From: Iamia sp. SCSIO 61187 | GTDB taxonomy: Bacteria > Actinomycetota > Acidimicrobiia > Acidimicrobiales > Iamiaceae | DNA length: 64,000 bases | Direction of reading: 5' to 3' | NCBI RefSeq assembly: GCF_019443745.1 | Contig: NZ_CP050948.1 | Coordinates: forward strand, 1,798,001 to 1,862,000 | Part shown: piece by piece, positions 27,666-35,813 of the stretch | Position numbering within the stretch: position 1 is the first letter of the stretch | How the letters are laid out: the number at the start of each line of letters is the position of its first letter | Made by a program: the position numbers and the translations under genes | Notes under the pieces: model-generated | Database searches by the model: none | Seen by the model: only the letters and a program-made list of their open reading frames with translations | What the model was told of the DNA's origin: nothing

Positions 27666-28750
27666 GGGGAGAGGTCCCTTCGGAGGCGGTCGAGGTGGGC
27701 GGAGGTGGTGACGAGGCCGGCCTCGTCGACCACCGGCGCGAGCAGGGCGGCGTGGACGAGGGCGCCGTCGACACCGGCCCGGGCCTGGAGGGCGGCGGCC
27801 AGCTCCTGCGGCGGCGGGTCCGCACCCAGGCCGAGGGTCGACCCCAGGTCGCGGCGGGCACGGCGCCGGAGGCGCTCGGTGGCGTCGGCCGCGTCCCCGT
27901 TGCGGTCGAGCAGGTGCCCGGCGGCGAGCACCAGGTCGGACGCGGGCAGCGGGACGGGGAGCTCCTCGACCACGGGCCGTCCGAGCCGGCGGGCCCGGAT
28001 CAGACCCCACGCCAGGAAGGCGATGACGAGCTGGGTCACCGCCTGCGACCCCCGGAGCGGCAGCGCCCCGAGGACCGTCCCGTCACCGGCCTCGCCGACG
28101 TCGCCGACGAGCTGGTTGGGGTCGAGGATCCGCACGTCGGCGCCCTCCCACGGGGCGAGGATGGCGGCGGCCAGCACGGCGTTGTCGGCGTCGCCGAGGG
28201 CCTCGTTGGTGAGGTTCGTGGACGAGCTGAGCCCGACCACCAGGCCGAACCCCTCCTGGTCCACGGCCAGCCCGGCCCTCCGGTCGCGGACGAAGCAGGC
28301 CGCATCGGCCCGATCGGTGGCGAAGGCGGCCGGGAGCGGCGGGTCCACGACGTCGACGTCGGCGAGGGCGTCCAACGGGCACGGGCCCCGCTGGGCGACG
28401 TCGGACACGACGACGCCGCTGGCGGGGGCCAGCTCGGCGCGGACGTCGCTGACGACGAGCGTCCCGCCGTCGCGGACCCAGCCCCGCAGCTCGTCGACGG
28501 CGTCGCCCGACAGCGTCTCCCGGAGGACGAGGACCACGTCGTCGTCATCGTCGGGTCGGCCGCCCACGGTGACGTCGGCCCCCTCCTGGCGGATCAGCTC
28601 GACGAGGGCGGCGGTGCCGGACGGGCCCGTGCCCCGGGGCGACAGGGAGGGCAGCGAGTAGCGGTCGACCTGGGGGTTCGACAGCACGAGGATGGCGAGC
28701 AGGGCGGCGATGACGAGGGCGCCCCCGATGAGGCCGCGCCGGCGGGTCAC
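27662..28750 (-). CDS. DUF4350 membrane protein
   Basis: 362 aa, GTG start at 28750 (GTGA overlap with the upstream gene). An N-terminal membrane helix (GLIGGALVIAALLAILVLS) is followed by a flavodoxin/GATase-like soluble domain (SGTAALVELIRQEG, VRDGGTLVVSDV), then a second helix (AVTQLVIAFLAWGLI) and a cytoplasmic helical end. The family is a regular partner of MoxR-DUF58 clusters in actinobacteria. Biochemical role unknown. Confidence 0.85.
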
Positions 28751-29574
28751 GGTGCGCCGACCCCGTCAGCGGCAGCGTCCGTGTCCCGGCGGTGCCTCGG
28801 AGCGGCGTCGAGGGCGGCTCCCGCCAGGTCCCGTGCCGCGGCGGACTCCGTCGGACCGGCGGTGCCGCCGCCGAACCAGGCGCGCTCGAACAGGTCGGCG
28901 ACGGCCGCGAAGGCCGGTGTCAGCCCGGGGGCCCGCTCGGCCACGTCGGCCCGCAGCTCGCCCGCGGTCCGCCCCGGCGTGTCGGCCACCAGGTCGCGCC
29001 GGGCGAGGGCCGTGGTGAGCGACCGGAACCGGGCCCGGACTGCGCCGCGGTGGTCGCCCTCCCGCTCGCACCGCTCGGCCTCGGTCGCCCACTCGTCCGC
29101 CGTGCGCAGGGGCGTGACGTCGACGTCGGCGTCGGGGTCCCCGTCCGACGCCGGGCGTCGCGTGCCCCGGGCCTGGACGAGCACGTAGGTGAGGGCGGCG
29201 AGGGCGCCGACGACGACGACCCCCACGACCAGGTACGACACCAGCTCGCCCCCGCCGTCGCCGGCCCCGCCGAGGTCGAGGTCGAAGTCGGGCAGGCGGT
29301 CGCCGATCCACTCCCGGAGTCGTTCGATCACGTTGCGGTCGCGGGCCTGTGGGGCCTGGTACTCGTCGCCCTGCAGGATCTCGTCGGCCCGCTCGCGGGT
29401 CTCATCCGGGTCGAAGGTGGGGTCGACGGGCAGCTGGGCGTCACCCCCGACCTGGTCGCGGACCGGGGCGGGACCCGCCGCCCCGGCGGCGGCGCCCCCC
29501 AGGGCCAGGCCGAGGACCACCAGCGCGGCGCCGGTCCGCCCGGCGAGCCGGGCCGACCTCCGACGCTCAGGCAT
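28747..29574 (-). CDS. DUF4129 membrane protein
   Basis: 275 aa. Signal-like N-terminal helix, an extracytoplasmic linker, a central membrane helix (LVSYLVVGVVVVGALAALTYVL) and the cytoplasmic DUF4129 domain (DHRGAVRARFRSLTTALARRDLV...TAGELRADV). The domain is found next to MoxR/DUF58 and transglutaminase genes. ATG 29574; overlaps the upstream membrane-protein gene by 8 bp. Confidence 0.85.
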   Translation of the reverse strand: MPERRRSARLAGRTGAALVVLGLALGGAAAGAAGPAPVRDQVGGDAQLPVDPTFDPDETRERADEILQGDEYQAPQARDRNVIERLREWIGDRLPDFDLDLGGAGDGGGELVSYLVVGVVVVGALAALTYVLVQARGTRRPASDGDPDADVDVTPLRTADEWATEAERCEREGDHRGAVRARFRSLTTALARRDLVADTPGRTAGELRADVAERAPGLTPAFAAVADLFERAWFGGGTAGPTESAAARDLAGAALDAAPRHRRDTDAAADGVGAP

Positions 29575-30475
29575 CGAGCACGGCCTCGGCCCGGGTCTCG
29601 GCCAGCTCGACCTCGAGGTCGTACCCCTCGACCTGCACCTTGAGATCGAGGGCCAGGAGGGCCATGGAGGTGGCCAGCAGGGGGTCGAGCACGAGGTGGG
29701 GGAGGGCGGCGAGCAGGGCGGTGGCCCCGGTGCCGCCGACGTCGACCCACCCGCCGGTGATGCCGGCCAGGATCGGCACGCCGATGGCCCCGACGGCGCC
29801 GCCCGTGAGGCCGGCCACCAGGGTCGCCACCGGGATGGAGATCAGCAGCGACCAGAACCGGGCCACCGAGAGCCGCCACGACCGGACGACCGCCTGCCAC
29901 GGCCCCAGCTCCTCGATGGCCCAGAGCGGGGCGGCCACGCCGAAGACGAGCGGGCCGAGGACGGTCCCGACGCACGTGAACACCTCGATGGCGTGCACGA
30001 TGGCCCAGAGGGCGAGCAGGACGTGGATGCGGCGGCCGACGCGACGGAGGGCCTCGGGAGCCCGGGTCGGGATGCCCCGGGACCAGTCGTGGACCAGGAC
30101 GCCGCACGCCCCCCCGATGACCGCGAGGCCGACCGAGGGCAGCGCCCGGGACAGCACCAACGCCCCGACGCCGGCGTCGGTGGTGTCGCTGGCGAGGATC
30201 CCGAGGACGACCGGGTCGGGGAAGAGGGCGGCCCAGAACCACACCTGGTTGTCCGACACCCCGCCGGCCCAGTCGTCGCGGAGGACGACGGCGAGGACGA
30301 GCCAGATCGGCACCTGGACGGCGACGCTGATGGTCAGCAGGTCGGCCAGACGGGTGCGCAGGAGGTGCGTGGCCCGGTCGAGCACCTCGATCGGGCCCTG
30401 GGGGCGCAGCGGTACCAGCAGGCGCAGGTCCGCCCCCGCCCGGCGGGTGCGCGGCTGGGGGGCTGCCGAGCTCAC
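29567..30475 (-). CDS. polytopic membrane protein of the MoxR cluster
   Basis: 302 aa from GTG 30475; a TTG at 30487 is possible. About six hydrophobic helices, resembling glycerophosphodiester-phosphodiesterase membrane-domain or YciC-like proteins (GPIEVLDRATHLLRTRL at the start, ELGPWQAVVRSWRLSVARFWSLL in the middle). A TAGGTT box (minus strand, 30491-30486) lies 10 nt upstream of the GTG, supporting this start and leaderless transcription. First gene of the operon leading to DUF4129, DUF4350, MoxR and DUF58. Confidence 0.72.
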   Translation of the reverse strand: MSSAAPQPRTRRAGADLRLLVPLRPQGPIEVLDRATHLLRTRLADLLTISVAVQVPIWLVLAVVLRDDWAGGVSDNQVWFWAALFPDPVVLGILASDTTDAGVGALVLSRALPSVGLAVIGGACGVLVHDWSRGIPTRAPEALRRVGRRIHVLLALWAIVHAIEVFTCVGTVLGPLVFGVAAPLWAIEELGPWQAVVRSWRLSVARFWSLLISIPVATLVAGLTGGAVGAIGVPILAGITGGWVDVGGTGATALLAALPHLVLDPLLATSMALLALDLKVQVEGYDLEVELAETRAEAVLDA

Positions 30476-30485
30476 GGTGGGCCGC

Positions 30486-30491
30486 AACCTA
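30486..30491 (-). promoter_or_regulatory. -10 box for the MoxR/DUF58 operon
   Basis: TAGGTT on the minus strand, ending 10 nt before GTG 30475. Confidence 0.4.
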
Positions 30492-30597
30492 GTGCGCCGG
30501 TCCCGCGGGCCGGGGCCAGGTGACCCGCAGTCGTGTCATCCTCCGCCATCGCGACCGGAAGGTTCACGTTGGGTGGTTGACGGCCGAAGGGTGGACG

Positions 30598-31212
30598 ATG
30601 CCTTATCGGGGGCTGCCGCTCATGTCACACACACCCCGGGGGGTACCCGACCGTCGTGATCCGACGGCCGGGGCCACCCTGGTCGAGTACGCCCTGGCCG
30701 TCGGCCTGGTGGCGCTCGTCATGGTCGGTGCGCTGAACGTGCTCGAGAGCGCGTCACGCGATGGCCTCGAGGATCGCGCGGCCAGCGCCGGCGCACCCGA
30801 CCTCGGGCCGGCTGCGCCCGTGAGCTCGACCACGGTGGTCACCACGACCTCGGTCCCGAGCGATTCGAGCACCACCACGGCTCCTGCGGTGTCTCCGACG
30901 GTCACGATGACGTCGTCGTCGACAAACGACAACTCCGACTGGGTCGCCACGGTGGTGGTCAGAGTCGTCGATCCCCTCACCGGCCTGCCCGTCACGGGCG
31001 CGACGGTGGAGGGGCGGTGGTCCGACGGGGCCACGTCGACCACAGAGTGCATCACCTCAGAGCAAGGTACGTGCCCGCTGAGCTCCGCAGACATCAACCT
31101 CAGAGGCAGCAAGTCAGTAGAGAGCATCACGCTCACCATCGTCAGCGTGACGGGCAACGGAGTCACCTACACCGAGGTGCCCCCCAGCGAGACGGTGGAC
31201 AACCCCCTATGA
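30598..31212 (+). CDS. Flp-type pseudopilin fused to a Thr/Ser linker and Ig-like domain
   Basis: About 204 aa from ATG 30598; ATG 30622 is an alternative. A basic N-terminus precedes a class III prepilin helix, AGATLVEYALAVGLVALVMVG, with the Glu five residues after the likely cleavage Gly. Next comes a Thr/Ser/Val-rich linker of about 55 residues, then a beta-sandwich-like domain (VVRVVDPLTGLPVTGATVEGRW, with two Cys about 10 residues apart) resembling carboxypeptidase-regulatory or Ig-like folds. Real Flp pilins are about 60 aa, so the C-terminal fusion is unusual: a pilin carrying a surface domain. Codon use is visibly less GC-biased than neighbours. It overlaps the following TadE gene by 4 bp. 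Confidence 0.72.
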   Translation: MPYRGLPLMSHTPRGVPDRRDPTAGATLVEYALAVGLVALVMVGALNVLESASRDGLEDRAASAGAPDLGPAAPVSSTTVVTTTSVPSDSSTTTAPAVSPTVTMTSSSTNDNSDWVATVVVRVVDPLTGLPVTGATVEGRWSDGATSTTECITSEQGTCPLSSADINLRGSKSVESITLTIVSVTGNGVTYTEVPPSETVDNPL

Positions 31213-31748
31213 GATTCAGTCAGCACCGCCGATCGCAACCGCCAGGTGACGTTGTCGCAATGCGTGAGAGAGGAGCGGCCCTTGTCGAGATGGCGATCGT
31301 GCTCCCCCTGCTGGTGATGATCATCTTCGGCACGATCGACTTCGGCTGGACCTTCACCCGCAGCCTCGATGTCCGCCACGGGGCTCGGGAGGGAACGCGC
31401 CTCGTCGCGGTCAACTACAACCCCGGCGGGGCCTACGCCGGAACCGGCCAGGCGAACGTGATCGCAACCGAGATCTGCCGTCGCATGGACGACGCTGCTG
31501 GCGCGACGGTCACCATCACCCTCCCCGACTGGTCGGCGCCCGCCACCGCAGTCGACGGAACGGTCGAAGCCGAGGGCAAGGTCGGGGACACCGTCGAGGT
31601 CGAGGTCCAGCGTCCCGGGCAATCGTTGACGGGCATGTTCGCACCCATCTTGGAGGACCGCCCCGTGCGTAGCACCGTGACCGGTCGGCTGGAGGTCGAG
31701 TCGACATGGACGACCACCAATGGGTCCTACACCAAGGCCTGCTCGTGA
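31209..31748 (+). CDS. TadE-type pseudopilin
   Basis: 179 aa, ATG 31209 (ATGA overlap). After a basic N-terminus, RGAALVEMAIVLPLLVMIIFG is the TadE prepilin helix. The rest is a small secreted domain with one Cys in ICRRMDD and one at the C-terminus. TadE proteins are minor pilins for tight-adherence systems or are exported by them. Next gene overlaps (GTGA). Third codon positions again look lower in GC. Confidence 0.82.
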   Translation: MRFSQHRRSQPPGDVVAMRERGAALVEMAIVLPLLVMIIFGTIDFGWTFTRSLDVRHGAREGTRLVAVNYNPGGAYAGTGQANVIATEICRRMDDAAGATVTITLPDWSAPATAVDGTVEAEGKVGDTVEVEVQRPGQSLTGMFAPILEDRPVRSTVTGRLEVESTWTTTNGSYTKACS

Positions 31749-33358
31749 ACCGGACGATGTCCCATCACGACGGCAGGTCTGCTCGCGCGCGACCCGACGA
31801 GCGAGAAGCGGGCATGACCATCGTCATCATGGGGATGGTCCTCACCGCCCTCCTCATCACAGCTGCGATCGTGGTCGACATCGGCGCGGTGTACGCCGCC
31901 CGACGCAGCGACCAGTCCGGAGCCGACCACGGTGCCCTTGGAGCGGCCCAGGACCTGAACGACGAGGCGGAGGCGGTGAGCAGGGCGAAGTCGGTCGTGC
32001 ACGACAACCTTGGTCGCACTCTCACGGCTGCCGAATGGAACTCGTGTGGCACCGACGCCGGCAGCCTCGAGGTGCGCGCCGCCGGCGCGAACTGCATCTC
32101 GTTCAACGGGGCTCGCAGCCGAGTCCGCGTCCGGATCCCCGACCAGTACGTGGCGACAGGGTTCGCAAGCATCGTCGGGATCGACCGCATCCGTCACACG
32201 GCGTTCGCCATCGCAGGAGTGAACCAACGGGGGTTCGGGGGCGTCCTCCCCTTCGGCATGCCCGCCGCAGCCGGCAGCGGCGATGGGTATGCCTGCGTCA
32301 AGTCCAATCCCGGGGGACTCAGCTCGGGGCCGTGCGCCGGCCCGTCGGCGGGCAACTTCGGCACGATCGACCTGTCTCTTTACGGCAACGAGGACGTCGG
32401 GACGACGAAGAGCTGCGGCCCCGGCGACACCAGCGACCGCATCGCCAACAACGTCGCTGTGGGCACGGACCACCGACTTGAGGTGTACGTGACAGGGTCC
32501 GTGAAGGTCGACACCGCGTACTGCGAGGATCTGCTGCCCGGTCCCAACGCGGCGCGGACCGAGACCGGTACGAACCACAGCGCTGTGGGGCGCGGCCTCT
32601 TCAGCGGACGGGAGTTCACCGACGGGGGCCCCGCCCGTCTTCAACGGATCTCGCCGGAGCTGTTCGACGGAGGAGGCAGAGTCCGGGAGGTTCACGACGT
32701 CCTCGTAGACGACAACCCGCTGTGGGCGTTCATCCCTCCGTCGCTCCAGTCCGGCGTCGGGCCTGGGGGCGACGTTCCTCGCTCATGCCTCCGGGACCAG
32801 TTCGAGGAGGACCCGGAGCTGCCGGGACGAGTCGAGCAGCATCTCCGTTCGATGACTGACGCCAACCGGCTGCTCGCTCTTATGCAGCGGTGCATGACCC
32901 ACTACCGGGGTGATGCGTGGGGGGGCGGGGGTCAGGCGGGCGAGCAGGCTCTGACCCCTCCCGAACCGCGGGTGGGGTGCCGGTCCGCAGGCATGCCCTG
33001 TACCGATCCGGTCTTCAGCAGCAACGTCTCGAGCGAGGACGCTCCCAACCTGTACGACATCCAGTACACGCCACGATTCGGGTACGTGCCGGTGATCGAT
33101 GAGTTCCCGACGGGCCAGTCGACTGCGGTGCCGTTCCTCTCCTTCCAGGCGATCTACCTGCAGCGGCTGACGATCGGCAATGGGCGCAACGCCACCATCT
33201 TCAACCCAGGCTTCGCACCCGAGGGCGATGGCAACGGAGGCGATGTCGGAGAGGTGACCGCCTGGGTGTTCCCTTTCGGCATGCTGCCGGGCCGCCTCCA
33301 GGAACCGAACGCGCCCTACGCCATCGGCGTGAACCGCTTCGTCCAGCTCGTCCGCTGA
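31745..33358 (+). CDS. TadG-like pilus-assembly protein with large surface domain
   Basis: 537 aa, GTG 31745. N-terminal EREAGMTIVIMGMVLTALLI is the TadG/Flp-assembly-type helix, followed by ARRSDQSGADHGALGAAQDL, the classic segment after the helix. The large extracellular part has many Cys, suggesting several disulfides, and no obvious vWA metal motif. Probably a surface subunit or adhesin assembled with the two upstream pilin-like proteins. Ends convergent to the dGTPase gene. Confidence 0.78.
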   Translation: MNRTMSHHDGRSARARPDEREAGMTIVIMGMVLTALLITAAIVVDIGAVYAARRSDQSGADHGALGAAQDLNDEAEAVSRAKSVVHDNLGRTLTAAEWNSCGTDAGSLEVRAAGANCISFNGARSRVRVRIPDQYVATGFASIVGIDRIRHTAFAIAGVNQRGFGGVLPFGMPAAAGSGDGYACVKSNPGGLSSGPCAGPSAGNFGTIDLSLYGNEDVGTTKSCGPGDTSDRIANNVAVGTDHRLEVYVTGSVKVDTAYCEDLLPGPNAARTETGTNHSAVGRGLFSGREFTDGGPARLQRISPELFDGGGRVREVHDVLVDDNPLWAFIPPSLQSGVGPGGDVPRSCLRDQFEEDPELPGRVEQHLRSMTDANRLLALMQRCMTHYRGDAWGGGGQAGEQALTPPEPRVGCRSAGMPCTDPVFSSNVSSEDAPNLYDIQYTPRFGYVPVIDEFPTGQSTAVPFLSFQAIYLQRLTIGNGRNATIFNPGFAPEGDGNGGDVGEVTAWVFPFGMLPGRLQEPNAPYAIGVNRFVQLVR

Positions 33359-33380
33359 AGCCGGACCGTGACCGGGCCGC

Positions 33381-34439
33381 TCAGGCGCTGCGGGGCAGCG
33401 ACCGGGGCGACCAGCCGAGGTGCTCGACGGCGGCGGTGGCGGCGAAGCGGTCGGTCATCCCGCTGACGTAGCGGACGGCGCCGGCGACCGCCTCGTCGCT
33501 GCCGGGGGCCACGCCGACGCCGTCGTCGCCCATGGCACGGGGGTCCTCGACGAAGTGCTCCACCAGGGCGGCGATGAGGCGGGCGGCCCGGTTGGCCTGC
33601 TCGACGGCCTCGGGCCGGAGGTAGATGCGCTCGTAGTTGAAGGCGCGGAAGGCGTCGAGGGCATCGGCCTCGGGGCGCCGGAGGCCTACCACGCCGGTGG
33701 CGGCGATGGTCTCGACCATGGCGGTGATGAAGCCGTGCAGCTGGGTGCGCCGGTCGCGGCCGACCACCGCGCTCACGGCGTCCGGCAGCTCGTGGGGCCG
33801 CACCACCCCGGCGGCGACGGCGTCCTCGAAGTCGTGGCAGACGTAGGCGATGCGATCGGCCCAGGCCACGACCTCGCCCTCGGGGGTGGTGGGGGAGGGG
33901 CGGTTCCACGAGTGGTTGCGGATGGCGTCGAGGGTCTCGGCGCAGAGGTTGAGCGGGGCGAGGACGACGTCGGCGCCGTAGACGGCGTGGTGGTAGCCAC
34001 CGTCGACGAAAGGCGACAGGGCGCCCTCGGAGGCGTGGCCGGCCGGGCCGTGACCGCAGTCGTGGCCGGTCGCAGCGGCGGCGGTGAGGGGCACGTCGAG
34101 CCCCACCGGACGGGCGATGCTCACCGCCACCTGGGCGACCTCGATGGCGTGGGTGAGGCGGGTGCGCAGGTGGTCGTCGTCGGGCGCCACGAAGACCTGG
34201 CACTTGCCCGCCAGGCGGCGGAACGCCTTCGAGTGCTGGATGCGGTCGAGGTCGCGCTCGAAGCAGGTGCGCAGCCGGTCCGGCTCCTCGTCCACCGCCC
34301 GGTTCCCCGCGCCGCGGGGGCGGGTGGCGCCGGGCGCGGGCGTGATGGGCCGGAGGTCCTCGCGGGCGGCGCGCTCGGCCAGGTCGATCCCGGGGGGACC
34401 GACGAAGAGGGGGGCGTGGGCGACGACGAGGTCTGACAT
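33381..34439 (-). CDS. dgt: deoxyguanosinetriphosphate triphosphohydrolase-like (HD domain)
   Basis: 352 aa. HD-superfamily dNTPase with metal ligands His97 (RLTHAIEV) and His126-Asp127 (GHDCGHGP), and the upstream RRLAGKCQVF segment. It hydrolyses dNTPs to nucleosides and triphosphate and helps balance pools; some homologues limit phage. ATG 34439 has a TAGGGT box 9 nt upstream. It sits between two unrelated pseudopilin cassettes, which is an unexpected place. Confidence 0.93.
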   Translation of the reverse strand: MSDLVVAHAPLFVGPPGIDLAERAAREDLRPITPAPGATRPRGAGNRAVDEEPDRLRTCFERDLDRIQHSKAFRRLAGKCQVFVAPDDDHLRTRLTHAIEVAQVAVSIARPVGLDVPLTAAAATGHDCGHGPAGHASEGALSPFVDGGYHHAVYGADVVLAPLNLCAETLDAIRNHSWNRPSPTTPEGEVVAWADRIAYVCHDFEDAVAAGVVRPHELPDAVSAVVGRDRRTQLHGFITAMVETIAATGVVGLRRPEADALDAFRAFNYERIYLRPEAVEQANRAARLIAALVEHFVEDPRAMGDDGVGVAPGSDEAVAGAVRYVSGMTDRFAATAAVEHLGWSPRSLPRSA

Positions 34440-34448
34440 GGCGCACCC

Positions 34449-34454
34449 ACCCTA
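34449..34454 (-). promoter_or_regulatory. -10 box for leaderless dgt
   Basis: TAGGGT on the minus strand ends 9 nt before ATG 34439. Confidence 0.45.
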
Positions 34455-34582
34455 GGGACCCCCCGCGACAGCGGGACGGACCACGCCGGAGCGGAGCGCG
34501 GTTCCCTGCGGAAAACGCTCACAGTGCCCACCGCAGGGCCGATGGGGAGCCGTCCCACGTGGTGGAGCCGAGGAAGGACCCG

Positions 34583-35209
34583 ATGCAGCTAGCCCACCGT
34601 CGTCGCTCCCGGCCGTTCCGCGCCGGGGCCGACGACCGCTCGCTCGGGGCCGTCCTGGTCGAGGCCGCCTTCGTGACGCCGATCTTCTTCATGATGGTGC
34701 TGGGCATCGGCGAGGTCAGCCTGGCCATGAACGACAAGCTGGCGCTGGCGAACACCGTCCGGGCCGGCACCCGGGTGGCGAGCGCGTCCGGCAACGACAC
34801 TTACGCCGACTACGGCATCATCCGGGCGATCGTGCGGGAGAGCGCCGCCCTGCCCCGGGACCAGATCCAGATGATCATCGTCTACCGGGCGTCGAAGCTG
34901 GGCGAGGCACCCCCCGCCGCCTGCCTCACCGGCACCCCGCAGGACCCGGGCGCGTCGCCCACCGCCCCGGCGTGCAACGTGTACTTCCCGAGCGACTTCG
35001 ACGCGGGCAAGGACAGCTTCGGCTGCGTCAGCAGCGACTTCGACCGCAGCTGGTGCCCGCGCGGGCGGAAGATCAGCCTCTCGGGTGCGGGAACCGAGTA
35101 CGTCGGCGTGTGGCTGAAGGTCGAGCACCCGTGGCTGACGAAGATGTTCGGTGACACGGTGACCCTGACCGACCACTCGGTCATCCGGCTCGAGCCGAGG
35201 CTCAAGTGA
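34583..35209 (+). CDS. TadE-type pseudopilin (second cassette, first gene)
   Basis: 208 aa from ATG 34583, chosen because AGGAAGGA (34571-34578) is well placed; an in-frame GTG at 34559 is less likely. LGAVLVEAAFVTPIFFMMVLG is the prepilin helix. The secreted part holds four Cys (ACLTG, ACNVY, GCVSSD, WCPRG), probably two disulfides, and ends with a hydrophobic AEYVGVW-like strand motif shared with the next gene (YVGVWLKVEHPWL here, YVGVWVRARHTYL there). The two genes are therefore likely duplicates. Confidence 0.82.
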   Translation: MQLAHRRRSRPFRAGADDRSLGAVLVEAAFVTPIFFMMVLGIGEVSLAMNDKLALANTVRAGTRVASASGNDTYADYGIIRAIVRESAALPRDQIQMIIVYRASKLGEAPPAACLTGTPQDPGASPTAPACNVYFPSDFDAGKDSFGCVSSDFDRSWCPRGRKISLSGAGTEYVGVWLKVEHPWLTKMFGDTVTLTDHSVIRLEPRLK

Positions 35210-35802
35210 GGGTCCGTCACCATCGGCCCCGGCTGCTCGCGCCGGGCGCGCCGCGGGAGCGGGGCGCGGCGATCGTCGAGCTGGCGATCGTGGCCATCTT
35301 CCTGGTCACGTTGCTGGCCGGCGCCTACGACCTCGGGATGGGCTGGCGGTCGACGCTCGCCGTCACCGAGGGGGTCCGTGGCGGGGCGCGGGTCGGTTCC
35401 GGGCTCGGCGCCGACCGCACCGCCGACGTCACCATCCTCACCAGCCTGCAGTCGACCCTGGCGTCGAGCGGGCTGCTGGGGTCGGTCGAGCGGGTCGTCA
35501 TCTTCTCGGCCGAGGGCACCGGCGGGAGGCCGTCGGCCGGCTGCATCGCCGGGACCAGCGGGACCTGCAGCACCTTCACCGGCGAGCAGTTCCGGGCGGT
35601 CACCACCGGATCGCCCCTGGACCCCGACCACTGCGTCCTCGCGGCCACCCGCCGGGGCTTCTGCCCCCGGACCCGGGACGACGTCCAGCTCACCGCCGAC
35701 TACGTGGGCGTGTGGGTCCGGGCCCGGCACACCTACCTGTTCCCGGTCCTCGGCCGCGGGGTCACCATCGAACGCAGCGCCGTCATGCGCATCGAGCCCT
35801 AG
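35206..35802 (+). CDS. TadE-type pseudopilin (second cassette, second gene)
   Basis: 198 aa, GTG start at 35206 overlapping the upstream stop. RGAAIVELAIVAIFLVTLLAG is the prepilin helix; four Cys and the YVGVWVRARHTYL strand mark it as a paralogue of the preceding gene. Probably a minor pilin partner. Followed 11 nt later by a TadG-like gene. Confidence 0.82.
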   Translation: MRVRHHRPRLLAPGAPRERGAAIVELAIVAIFLVTLLAGAYDLGMGWRSTLAVTEGVRGGARVGSGLGADRTADVTILTSLQSTLASSGLLGSVERVVIFSAEGTGGRPSAGCIAGTSGTCSTFTGEQFRAVTTGSPLDPDHCVLAATRRGFCPRTRDDVQLTADYVGVWVRARHTYLFPVLGRGVTIERSAVMRIEP

Positions 35803-35813
35803 GAGCGACCGGC

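Noticed and set aside
33420-34436. Plus-strand 338-residue frame opposite dgt
   Set aside because: It is an antisense shadow; the minus strand has the HD-domain metal motifs.
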